64,000 bases of DNA. It comes from Zingiber officinale. Lineage: Eukaryota > Streptophyta > Magnoliopsida > Zingiberales > Zingiberaceae. Location of the stretch: NCBI RefSeq assembly GCF_018446385.1, contig NC_056001.1, forward strand, positions 108,478,436 to 108,542,435, written 5' to 3'. Below are positions 31,718 through 42,905 of the stretch, one piece after another (within the stretch, counting starts at the first letter, position 1; each line of letters starts with the position of its first letter). The notes below the pieces were generated by a model that searched no databases, was not told the origin of the DNA, and saw nothing but the letters and a program-made list of their open reading frames with translations. The position numbers were made by a program, and so were the translations under genes.

Positions 31718-34391
31718 TGTTAGGATATATACTAAAAGCCTAGCTTTTGGTATAAACATTTATAAGAATCACATTGGTCAAATGTCTACATTTATGATAA
31801 ATGTAGTTGTTCAATTAATTTATATTGTAGATAACATGGTGTGTGGTGTCACACACAGAGGATCATGTTATCAGTACTTTATAAATTATAAACAGTAGCT
31901 CACGACCAAGATGGAAAGGAACAAACCATTGGAAGGTCGTAGTGTAATTAGGTATTAGTTTATCTTAACTATATAATTACACTAGTACACTTAGAGTGTA
32001 TTGAGTAGGACCATTAGAGGTCGTCTCTTTTATACTGACTTTATAAAGGGACAAAGACCTCAGTTATTATGGTAGTGTGTGCTCTTAATCCTAATATAAT
32101 AACAAGCACATATATTTGATATTTATTTCTTTAATTTATCAATGGGTGAGATTTAGTTCGATAAATCAATAAGCCCGATAAGTTGGGAAATGATATCACT
32201 TATAGTGTGTGTTATTGATTATAGAAGGAAACTGTGTCCTAGTAATCTAGGTTGATAATGTCCCCAAGAGGAGCTCATAAGGATTGTCATGTTAAACCCT
32301 GCAGGTGGACTTAGTCCGACATGACGATGAAGTTGAGTGGTACTACTCTTGGACTAAGATATTAATTAAATGAGTTGTCAGTAACTCACTTAATTAGTGG
32401 ACATTCGACATCTTAAACACAGGGAGACTAACACACTCATAATAAGAAGGAGCCCAAAATATAATTTGGGATTGGTGCGGTAGTTCAATAATAGTTCTCT
32501 AGTGGAATGAATTATTATTGATAAAATTAAGTTGTGTGTTCGGGGCGAACACGGGATGCTTAATTTTATCGGGAGACCAAAACCAATTCCTCCTCTCGGT
32601 CCCTATCGTAGCCTCTTGTATATAGAGATTTATGCCCACCACATACCCACCTTCTTACCCATCCAATGGGGCCGGCCAAGCTAGCTTGGAACCCAAGCTA
32701 GGGCCGGCCAAGACCAAGTGGATGAGCCAAGTTGGTGGCCGGCCAAAGCTTGGGTCCCAAGCTTAGGTGGCCGACCACTAGAATATTAAAAAGGATTTTT
32801 TATTAAAATTATTTCTTATGTGGATATCATGGTTTTAAAAGAGAGTTTAAAAAAAAATTAAAAATTTCCTTTTATAGCTTTCTACAAAAGATTAAGAGAA
32901 GAGATTAATCTCTTTCCTTATTTGTAGATTAAAAGGATGATTTTAATTTTTGGTAAAAACTTTCCTTATTTGTAAATCATCTACATGTTTAAAAGAGAGT
33001 TTAAAATTTGAAATCTTTCCTTATTTGTTGATTAAAAGGTGGATTTTAAATTTTAAGAAAACTTTCCTTTTTAACCATATTCATGATTTAAAAGAGAGTT
33101 TAAAAATTAAATATTCTCTTTTATAAGTTTCTACAAGAGATTAAGAAAAGATTTGATATCTTTCCTTATTTGTAGATTAAAAGAGATTTTAATTTTTAGA
33201 GATAACTTTCTTTTTATCCACATGTTTAAAAGAAAGATTTTAATTTATAAAATTTCCTTTTTATTAACCAATCATGAAGGGATGAAAATTATTGGAGAAA
33301 TTTTTTATAAATTTCTAGAGACAAATTAGGAAGTTTTAATTAATTAAAACTTCCTTGTTTGTAGCTTTAATATGGCCGGCCATATGAATTGATGAGAAGA
33401 AAATTATTTTTAATTAAATAAATTTTCTTTTTCAATGGCAAAAGAATTAAGGAAGTTTTTATTAAATTTTCCTTATTTGCCAAGACCAAGGATTATAAAA
33501 GAGGGGGTAGAGGAGGCTTCATAGTGAACATCTCTATTCTATTTTTTCTTCTCTTTTCTCCTTGGGTGTGGCCGACCTTTCTTTCCTCTCCTCTCCTTTG
33601 TGTGGCCGAAACCTTCTCATGGTGGAGATAACTTTGGTGGCCGGATCTAAGAAGGAGAAGAAGGAGAGAAAGGAAGCCTCTTTTCTAGCATCCCTTGGAG
33701 CATGGTGGTGGTGGCCGAACCTCTTCATCCTAGGAGAAGTTTTGATGGCCGAAACTTGTAAGGAAGAAGAAGATGCTTGGTGGTTCTCATCTCGGAAGAT
33801 CGTTGCCCACACAACGTCCGAGGTTAGAAGAGGAATACGGTAGAAGATCAAGAGGTCTTTTCTAAAAGGTATAACTAGTATTTTTCCTTTCCGCATCATA
33901 CTAGTTATTTTTGGAAATAATACCAAATACAAGAGGCATGCGATTCTAGTATTTCGAATTTGTTTTCGATGTTGTGTTCTTTGTTTTTTTTTTTCCTTGT
34001 GATTTGATTGTTCCTTTCGGTTAACCTAAAGTTATTTTAGGAAATTAAATATTAGCTTTCCTTAAAAGGTTTTGTCTAGTCGGTGGTGGTTGCTCCCATA
34101 TTCAAGAAGGCCATGTGCCTCGCCACGTCAGTACTGGGAACCAATTATGGAAATTAATATTTAATGGAATTAATAACTTAGGTGATTTGGATCGAACGTG
34201 TTAAGTTCCGCAGGAGATCCAAGTCAAAACCTAAAAGAACAAATAGATTAAACTTTGAATCAAACGTGTTAAGTTCCGCAGGCGATCCAAGTTTAATTTA
34301 AAAGAACACATGGTAGCTAGGAAAAGGTTCAGACCTTTGTACAAAATTTTTGTACAGTGGAACCATTAGGTTTTCCGAGTAGCAACCAACA
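31718..34391 (+). mobile_element. Solo copia LTR (2.67 kb)
   Basis: Starts TGTTAGGATATATACT and ends CAACCAACA, the same family as 5037-7433. It has no internal region and is flanked by GAAAG on both sides. This is the product of recombination between the two LTRs of a full copy. Relative to 5037-7433 the central part is longer, with repeated TTTAAAAGAGAGTTTAAA and TTTCCTTATTTGTAGATT words (32830-33300). The TATA box is at 33494-33501. Short open frames at 33534-33932 are LTR sequence. Confidence 0.95.
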
Positions 34392-36123
34392 GAAAGGTCG
34401 TTGGTCGTGAGAGCAGAGCTCACTTATAACTCGCACTGACGCGAGAGTCTGGGACTACCGACCCAAAAGGTCGTTGGGCGTGAGCACGAGGCTCACTTTT
34501 ATTTCTCGCATGGGAGCCGACCTAAAAGGTCGTTGGGCATGAGAGCAGAGCTCACTTATAACTCGCACTGGGGCGAGAGTCTGGGACTACCGACCTAAAA
34601 GGTCGTTGGGCGTGAGCACGAGGCTCACTTTTATTTCTCGCATGGGAGCCGACCTGAAAGGTCGTTGGGCGTGAGAGCAGAGCTCACTTATAACTCGCAC
34701 TAGGGCGAGAGTCTGGGACTACCGACCTAAAAGGTCGTTGGGCGTGAGCACGAGGCTCACTTTTATTTCTCGCATGGGAGCCGACTTGAAAGGTCATTGG
34801 GTGTGAGCAGAGGCTCACTTATAACTCTCCCATGGGGGCGACTGAACACCGACCTAAAGGTGGTTGGGCGTGAGCACGAGGCTCACTTTTATTTCTTGCA
34901 TGGGAGCCGACCTGAAGGTCGTTGGGCGTGAGAGCGAGCTCACTTATAACTCGCCGGGGAGTGAGACCACCGACCTAAAGGTGGTTGGGCGTGAGAACGA
35001 GGCTCACTTTTATTTCTCGCATGGGAGCCGACTTGAAGGTCATTGGGCGTGAGGCGAGCTCACTTATAACTTCGCCTGGGCGAGTGCAGGACTACCGACC
35101 TAAAGGTGTTGGGCGTGAGCACGAGGCTCACTTTTATTTCTCGCTTGGGAGCCGACCTGAAGGTCGTTCGTGAGAGCAGAGCTCACTTATAACTCGCCGG
35201 GGCGAGAGTCTGGACACCGACCTAAAGGTCGTTGGGCGTGAGCACGAGGCTCACTTTTATTTCTCGCATGGGGCCGACCAGGAAGGTCGTTGGGCGTGAG
35301 AGCAGAGCTCACTTATAACTCGCACTGGGGCGAGAGTCTGGGACTACCGACCTAAAAGGTCGTTGGGCGTGAGCACGAGGCTCACTTTTATTTCTCGCAT
35401 GGGAGCCGACCTGAAAGGACGTTGGGCGTGAGATCATAGCTCACTTATAACTCGCACTGGGGCGAGAGTCTGGGACTACCGACCTAAAAGGTCGTTGGGC
35501 GTGAGCACGAGGCTCACTTTTATTTCTCGCATGGGAGCCGACCTGAAAGGTCGTTGGGCGTGATAGCAGAGCTCACTTATAACTCGCCGGGCGAGAGTGC
35601 AGGACTACCGACCTAAAGGTGGTTGGGCGTGAGCACGAGGCTCACTTTTATTTCTCGCATGGGAGCCGACCGAAGGTCGTTGGGCGTGAGGCCAGAGCTC
35701 ACTTATAACTCGTGCTGGGGCGAGTCTGGGACTACCGACCTAAAGGTCGTTGGGCGTGAGCACGAGGCTCACTTTTATTTCTCGCATGGGACCGACCACG
35801 AAGGTCGTTGGGCGTGAGAGCAGAGCTCACTTATAACTCGCACTGGGGCGAGAGTCTGGGACTACCGACCTAAAAGGTCGTTGGGCGTGAGCACGAGGCT
35901 CACTTTTATTTCTCGCATGGGAGCCGACCTGAAAGGTCGTTGGGCGTGAGAGCAGAGCTCACTTATAACTCGCACTGGGGCGAGAGTCTGGGACTACCGA
36001 CCTAAAAGGTCGTTGGGCGTGAGCACGAGGCTCACTTTTATTTCTCGCATGGGAGCCGACCTGAAAGGTCGTTGGGCGTGAGAGCAGAGCTCACTTATAA
36101 CTCGCACTGGGGCGAGAGTCTGG
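34392..36123. repeat. 132-bp hairpin-rich tandem array, right part (about 13 units)
   Basis: The phrase GGGACTACCGACC recurs at 34451, 34583 and 34715, a 132-bp period, and continues to about 36120. Each unit holds four short inverted repeats: GTGAGC.....GCTCAC, GTGAG.......CTCAC, CGACCT...AGGTCG and a variant of the last. Units at about 34800-35270 and 35580-35810 have many 1-4 bp deletions; others are near identical. Hypervariable tandem arrays in the region before the 3' LTR are known for Tat/Ogre elements. Open frames here are repeat translations. Confidence 0.95.
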
Positions 36124-36225
36124 ATACTCCGGTCCGAGACCGGTGGCGATGGCGCTGGTCCGAGACCAGTAATGATACTCCGGTCCGAGACCGGTGGCGA
36201 TGGCGCTGGTCCGAGACCAGTAATA
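36124..36225. repeat. 51-bp duplicated unit with GGTCCGAGACC inverted repeats
   Basis: Two tandem copies (36124-36174, 36175-36225), each with CCGGTCCGAGACCGG and CTGGTCCGAGACCAG, which can form hairpins. It borders the 132-bp array. Confidence 0.88.
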
Positions 36226-36911
36226 ACCCCCAAACGGCAAAGGCCTAGATGAGTCACTCTTCTTCGTCTCCATCCGTGCCGCCTACGCCGGCCTCATTGC
36301 TTTAGTTAATCTTGTCGCTATTGCTAGCTTTGGGCGTACTCATTTGTGTCGCGTTTCTTCCTGCAATTGCATTACGCACAGTATAGAATTAAGAATGGAA
36401 GAGGGAGCGTAAAAACCTTACTCCACCCTTGGGCCACAACGCCCTTGCATCTTATGATGATTCCGCAGTTCTCGTGACGCTCCTGGTCAATTGCTCGGAT
36501 CAGGGCTACCTACGCAGAGCTGCTTGCTCGGTCGAGGAATATCCCCACAGTCCTGCTTGCTACTTTTATGGTCTGGCAATCGCTTCTACTGTCCCGTCTT
36601 ACCTACGACCCTTTTGAATTGCTTGACTTCTGCAGCTTCATGAAACTTCCCGCCTCGCCTTGAGCCTTTCACGAAGAATGCTTCTTTTTTGAGGTCACGC
36701 CCCTTCATGATTACCTTGCCTTGTCGACCTTTAATGTGTTTCTTCTCGCGATGACACCTGTCCAGCGCCTTTACTGCGCACGCCCCCTGACGCCAGCATC
36801 TGACCCCCTTTTGCATCCTTCGGCGCTTATTTCCCATCCGACGGCGTTGAGGCACGTTGCCCCAAAAAGATATGCGGCTCAACTCTCGATGTTTCCTAGG
36901 AATGAATGGGC
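36226..36911. other. Spacer upstream of the antisense genes
   Basis: No coding sequence was recognised. Open frames at 36429 and 36586 show no family resemblance. The segment presumably holds upstream promoter sequence for the gene starting at 37077. Confidence 0.5.
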
Positions 36912-36919
36912 TTTATAAA
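36912..36919 (+). promoter_or_regulatory. Candidate TATA box for antisense gene 1
   Basis: TTTATAAA in GGGCTTTATAAACCC, about 160 bp before the ATG at 37077. Antisense gene 2 has TATAAG at 40228-40233 at a similar distance before its ATG. Confidence 0.5.
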
Positions 36920-37076
36920 CCCTAAAGGCAGTCCGCTTTCCTTACCCCGACGCTTCGCCATCTTCCTCCCTTCGTTCGCGGCCATTTCTAGCAGCGCAGC
37001 TCCTCGTCTTCCTGCTTACGCCTGACCTGTGACCCTTCTTGTCTTCATCCCCCTCGCCTGCTTGCTCCTCACAGCC

Positions 37077-39714
37077 ATGGATGGTAAGGACCCTCTCTGG
37101 TATTCACATTACATCTCTGATTTAGACCATCACGACCTGTCTTCACTGCAATCCAACTTGGGGCTAGACGCCACATATGAGCTTCGCCTTCCCACGACAG
37201 ACGAACATCCTTCTTCTCCCCCCGCAGGGTTTATCACTGTCTTTAAGGATCAGGTCTTAGGCGGTCTTCGCTTCCCTCTACATCCTTTTCTCTCTGAGTT
37301 GAGTCAGTATTGTGGGATTGGTATCTCTCAGTTTGCCCCCAATGTATTCCGAGCGGTCTGTGGAACCATCATCTTGTGCCGCATCTATCAAATTCCCTTG
37401 ACCGCTAGACTATTCCATCACTTCTATTCTTTCCGGCGAGCTGAGGCAGGGATATTCAATGTTCAGGCCAAGCCGGGCCTTAAGTTTTTTGACGACTTAC
37501 CTTCTTCCAATAAAGGCTGGAGATCTCGCTTTTTCTTCCTTAAGCCCCCTGCCCCCTTAGCTAGGCCTTCCCAATGGCGGCCTATCCTTGCTACTGACCT
37601 TCCTTCACATGCTCACGATTCCGCCTGCTACACAGCCTCAGGCAAGCTGAGCGGCGTTGTCGTTCGCTTGTCCGTGCTGATGCTAGAGGGCATTCTGCAC
37701 GCTTTTGGTCTTAGCCCTATCCCGACAGAAATTGGAGCTCCTTTTGGTAAGTTGATATTTTTTGTACGCTGCTCTTCGCTAACTGAGGTGCTTTTTCTTC
37801 TTCTTTTTGTAGCGGCCGCCATCCTCCGTTCCTTTGCTAGCAAAGAGATGCCTGCGGTGGCCGTTCTGCAAGCTCTGAACGAAGAGCTGACTCAAGGACT
37901 ACCTTCTGGTCCCGCCGTCGCCGCCGGCCTACAACTTTCGGAACCCCGGACTTCTGAGGCAGAGGACGCCCTGATGCTTATTGAGCCACCAGCTCTCAGC
38001 CTTGCAGACTCAGCCCTACCCCGCGTCGCTGATCAACCTGCGGCCGAGCCATCACCCGCAGAGCCAGTGTCCTCTCTCCCGCCAACTATGAAGCTGCGCC
38101 TTATGCGCAAGGGCAAGAGAATAACCCCAGCCACCGCAACTTCTCCTCCACCTCCCCGCCGTCAACGCGTAGTGAGCATTTCTTCCCCCACCAGGTCCTC
38201 GGATACGAGCCCGGTTCAAGAGGCAAGCTTGGTCCCGGAGAAGGCCTCTGATCCGAAAGTGGCAGACCCACCGTTGGACCTGACTGCTTCGGCGCCAATC
38301 CAAAGTACGTTACCTGCCCCGCCTTCGTCCTCCGGCGATCAGCCCCCGTACTTACTGATGCCCTCCGCGTCTCCTCTTCGCGCGCCTCCGAGCTCGGCCA
38401 TGCCGACCCCGAACCTGCCCTCGACAGACCCAGCCTTCGAAGCGTTATGGAGGCTTCCCTCGGAGACCTATCCGGCCTACACGCCTACTGCCGATTCATC
38501 GCCTATCTTCAGTAGGGTCAACTTCTATGGGGACCTGGCCATCTCCTGGCAATCAGCCAGTCAGTAGTTCTGGGAGAGCAGTTCCCCTTTGGGGGAATTC
38601 GATCAAATTGCTCTTTCCCTGGTCGCGGTAAGCCCTTTCTCTTCTTTTTCCTTATACCCGTGTATTTCTGTAACCCCCCTTCTCTTCTTCCGGCCACTTG
38701 CAGACCTGCTCCGCGAGTCTGAGCGCCGTGCAGCGAGCAACCGAGCTTCAGCGAGAGAACGCGGTGCTCAAGGCACGTCTTCAGGAACTTGAGCACCCTG
38801 CGGCTTCCTCCGCTCATCCTGAGCCTTCTCTGGGAAGCTTGGATGCCTATTTGCGTGCCATCGGGGAGTCGGCGGCCTCTGCTCGGACCATTTCCCATGC
38901 TGTCTTTGATAAACTTCAACAATTGGAGGCGGCTTTGAAGACAAGTGAGTCTTCCCTGGCTTCTGAAGTGGATCTTCGTCAAGCGACAGTTTCTGAGCTG
39001 AAAGCCAAAGAGGCAGAGCTGCTCTCCCAATCAGAGGAGTTGACACTTCTACGGCAAGGTCATGAGCTCTTGCAGATGAGGCTGGCCGACACCCAGGCCC
39101 TGGCTAGTGCCGCCGCTGCCCGAGAAATAACCATGCAGACTCAGTGGGAAGCGTGTCAAGCCACTCTCCAATCCTTGCAAGCGGATCTCTTGAAGGCCCA
39201 GGAAGCAGTGTCTCGAGGCCAGGGCGATTTAACCGTGGCGCGAACCGAGGCTGTGGCGAACCAAAACAGTTTGGAGGAATACCGGGCTGGCGAGTCAGAG
39301 CGGCTGAAGATGTACAGACTGGCCTACGTCCGCTCTTCCTTTTTCCTCCATAAGCTGGGGCGATGGATGGTCCTGTTACTCTGCCATGGGGCCGCTGGTG
39401 GGGTCAAACAGGCCTTTGAGCAAGGCTTCCTAAGCTCGGCACCTCCCGCCTCGTTCTTGGACACAGCTCGCCTGACCAGGGAATTGCCGCGGGACACCTT
39501 CCCTTCTTTTGAAGCGGATGAGGGACTTTTCCTCTTGGAGGCTCCTCCACCTGCGGCCGATCCAGCTCTCGGGGATATCTCTGCCCAGGCCCTTTCCGTT
39601 GCTGCCTCTGACATGTCTGCTGATCATGCATCTCCTGACGCAACACCAGCTGACCCCGGGCTCCTTCCTTCGGCTTCCGTTGACTCAGTGCCTTCTCCCC
39701 CGGATGTTGTATGA
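37077..39714 (+). pseudogene. Antisense gene 1 of the Tat element: PF04195-like protein, three exons, one stop
   Basis: Exons 37077-37746, 37813-38627 and 38704-39714 are joined by introns of 66 and 76 nt with GT...AG ends (TTTTTGTAG, CCACTTGCAG). Phases 1 and 0 agree and total 832 codons including the stop. The N-terminal half matches the 'putative gypsy type transposon' domain (LRFPLHPFLSELSQYCGIGI; QFAPNVFRAVCGTIILCR; GWRSRFFFL). A proline/serine-rich linker follows. Exon 3 is a long coiled coil ending in a conserved GGVKQAFEQGFLSS block. One TAG at 38565-38567, a C-to-T step from CAG, interrupts exon 2. The ATG at 37077 was chosen because the upstream frame has no ATG. Such antisense ORFs are typical of Tat elements; their function is unknown. 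Confidence 0.82.
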
Positions 39715-40227
39715 CGAGCGGTGTGTTGTAACGTTCACCTTTTGGGTGTTGATGCTGAACCTTTCATGATTGTACTTGATCGTATGGTTGTATTGAACTT
39801 CGGATAATTGTCTCGCTTCCCCTTCATGCATCCTTAACTTGTTTCTTTCCTTAGTAGGTCGTCCGTGGTTTTAGTAGATCTATGCTAACCTGCTCGCCTT
39901 TGCTCATTTTGCTTGCTTTGTTCGGCCACGTAGCTCTTCCTCCGATAGTTGCCTTGGTACCTAGCCCGGCCCGGGCTAACTCTTGCCTCGCATGTCCCTG
40001 AAGCCTGCTGACCTGCACTACTTGTCTCCCTGCTGGCTCTTGCGTATACTTTTGTCTTGGTTGGAGCGACTCCTTCAGGGGACGCTTCGTGCTTCGAGCC
40101 CTCGCCTTTCCCATAATGCCCTCTGGTTATATTTCTGAGGCTCATCACAGAGCGCTCCCTGCCTGCCTCCGCCCCTGCATCCACCGTCCGTTGCGGACTT
40201 ACGAAAATATCCTTCCTCCACCATACC
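39715..40227 (+). other. Intergenic region between the two antisense genes
   Basis: Contains the presumed 3' flank of gene 1 and promoter of gene 2. No further coding sequence was recognised. Confidence 0.5.
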
Positions 40228-40233
40228 TATAAG
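40228..40233 (+). promoter_or_regulatory. Candidate TATA box for antisense gene 2
   Basis: TATAAG within CCATACCTATAAGTATC, about 170 bp before the ATG at 40401. Confidence 0.4.
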
Positions 40234-40400
40234 TATCTTCTTCCTCTCTCCCTTTTGTTATGATTCGCCATCGCCACGAAGTACTCAAACGTTGCCGCCG
40301 CCGACTGATCGTTTCTGAGGCTGCGCCGCGCTTCTTCTTTTTCCTCCAAGCCCCCTCTCTTCATCGGTTCCTCCTGCCTCCTGCTATAATCTTCCTTGCA

Positions 40401-42778
40401 ATGGCTTCTCCTTCTTGGGCTTCCTTGCTGGCGGAGCATTTCCCAGGCGCTTCAACTTTCGCTGAGTTAGATTGGGATGACCTACGGTACACTTACGAAA
40501 TCCCTACTAGCTTTCGCCCCATCATTTCTACTGGCGTGAACTTGTATTTCGACCCTCCGCCTGGTTCGTGCACTTTCTTCACTGAGCAATTTGTATCTGG
40601 CCTTCGTCTGCCCCCTCATCCTTTTTTGTCTGGAGTGTGCCGCTACTTTAAGATCCCCTTAGGTCAGCTAACCCCCAACTCCATAAAGATTTTATGTGGC
40701 TTTGTAGTACTCTGCGAAGTTTGTGAGGTTTCCTGGTCAGCTCCCCTTTTTCATTGCTTCTTCACTCTCGTTCGGCGTGCCGATGGTCTCTTTGATTTCC
40801 AAGCCCGCAGCCAAACTGCTTTCTTTTCTTCTCTTCCTTCTCCCAGTGCTAACTGGAAGAAAAAGTTCTTTTTTCTCCGGTTTCCGGAGGAAACAGAATG
40901 GCCCATGCATTGGCAACCTGAACTGCCTATGACTCCAGCGCTGGACGAATTCCACATGGACCTCTCTTATGCCACGGCTGCTGATCGACTGGGGGGTTGG
41001 CGCTTGAATCTGACGAGCTTACTATCTGAAGATCTGCTTTCTTTCTTCAGGCTAAGCCGTTGTACCTCTGACACACAGCGCTCCTTAGGTAAGTTCGTGT
41101 TGAATGCCTCCTTTTCGATCACTTTCCCTGTGATAGTGACTTCTCGTGTTTGCGCCTTCAGCTGAAGTTTTGTATCGTGCGTCGGAGGTTCTGCCTCTGC
41201 CCCTCGATGACCTGGAGATAATGCGGCGCGGTCGGGCAATCTTGGGCAGGAGGCTACTCCCTCACCTTGGGTCTGCCTCAGTCGGGGCAGCGACTCAGCC
41301 TGCTCCCAACCCTGCCTCACACGCTGCTTCTCCCTCCCCTGCCGCCTCGAGCCGGGGTCGGGGTCGGGGCCAAGCTACTCGCCCGGCCAGAAGCGCCTTC
41401 CGAGGAGCCTCGCGGGCATCCGGACGCGGTCGCACAGCTCTTGATCGCGCAGGTCCGAGCTCATCCGGCCGGGGCGCCACCGACAGGGGTGCGGCGGCCT
41501 CTCCACAGGGTCAGCCTCGCTCTGATGATTCTGACTCTGATAACCAGCCCCTGCTTCACAGGCGGCGCCGAAGACCAGGTCTGACTTCATTAACGCTTGG
41601 TTCTGTTTTTTCATATGACCATACTGCCCCTTGCTACTGTCGTGACTGGCTCTGACATTACTTCCCTCTTTACTTCTGTTTCCCTTATCTGGCAGCCTCT
41701 CCTAACCCCTACAGGGGGCGACCAGCTGCGTTCCGCTCTGCTCCTACTGCTGCAGAGGGAGACAGCCCCGGCGATCATCAGAACCCGGTGCCCACTGAGC
41801 CCGTTCCCGAGCCACCTCCGGCCCCTCCTGGTGCTGACGTCGGCCCGTCTCAACCTTCCTTCTCCGCCCGCCATCGTTACAGGACCACCATCCCCTCTGA
41901 AGCTGCTCTAGCTCGGCGGCATGACGCCCCCACAAGCCTTTTGATGATGAAAGGCTGCCTTGGCAGTTTGTGGGCAGAGAGTATGGATCAAATGGGTGAC
42001 GCACCTCCATTAGCCCAGATGGACAGGTTCTCGAAGTCCTAAAGTAAGTACTCTTCTCCTTACACTGGGTAGTGGTTGGCATTAACTGAGAGTCATATCT
42101 TTCCTCCAGACTCATGCAGAATCCTTAGTGCTGAACCAATCTTTCCACACCCTTCATCATGAAAGCAAGGAACTCCAGGAGAGAGTCTCCGAATTAGAGT
42201 TGCAATTGAACGATCCCGCCCAAGCCAGCTATGCTTTGCGAGCGGAGATTCAGGCCCTAACCAATCAGACTGACCGTCAAAAACAGTTCTTGATACAGGT
42301 GAGAGATGAGCTCCGGGTTGTAAAAGAGGAAAGAGCTGCCTCTGAGGCGGGGTTTCAGCAGCAACTAGCCCACCAAGCTCAGGAAATACAATCCAAGAAT
42401 ACTCTTCTGTAGGACAAGAACAATAAACTGGAGGTCCAGGCGGCACAGTTGGAGACTCAAGCAGCTGAATTGCGGGCGCTGAAAGCAGAACTGTCACAGT
42501 CCCGAGCGGCGTTAACTGGAGTATCCACCGCCTTAACCGTCTATCAAGAAGGAGAGGAGGCTCATTGCCTGCGAAGCCGAATGTCGTATCTGACTTCTCC
42601 CGAATTTCTATCCCATGCTGGGGCACGCTTTGCTACGACCGTTCCATATACGGCGGCTGGAGTTATCAGGCAACTGCACGCACAAGGCTTCTTGAGCTCC
42701 ATCCCCCCGGCAGACTTCTTGAATCACGACCAAATCATTCAAGGCTTTCCGGATGAGATTTTTGCTCCTTTCAAATGA
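40401..42778 (+). pseudogene. Antisense gene 2 of the Tat element: PF04195-like paralogue, four exons, two stops
   Basis: Exon 1 (40401-41088) carries the PF04195-like domain (LRLPPHPFLSGVCRYFKIPL; LTPNSIKILCGFVVLCEVCE; NWKKKFFFLRF). The first intron (41089-41161) is phase 1, at the same place as in gene 1. Exon 2 (41162-41578) and exon 3 (41696-42043) encode an arginine/serine/proline-rich linker and are split by a phase-1 intron absent from gene 1. Exon 4 (42110-42778) is a coiled coil ending in GVIRQLHAQGFLSS, matching the end of gene 1. Stops lie at 42040-42042, just before the last donor, and 42410-42412. If the first stop is real the product would be about 483 aa. The tandem layout indicates an old duplication or double capture. 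Confidence 0.78.
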
Positions 42779-42905
42779 TCTGTACTAGCCACTTAAACTG
42801 GGAAATTGTTACATGTACACATGTCTTTTTCGAGTTTTCACTTGACTGTCCTACTGTCTCCACGCCCTTAGTCTGATCCGGCCTACGTCCACAGAGCCAG
42901 CCCCC
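42779..42905. other. Junction between antisense gene 2 and pol
   Basis: Short spacer where the plus-strand gene and the minus-strand pol converge tail to tail. No terminator-like feature was evident. Confidence 0.5.

Noticed and set aside
34864..35817. Small open frames MGVSTRLTFIS... on the plus strand
   Set aside because: Repeat translations of the 132-bp array; not genes.
31438..36123. CRISPR-like array (regular hairpin repeats)
   Set aside because: There are no unique spacers; whole 132-bp units are repeated, and the context is a plant Tat retrotransposon.
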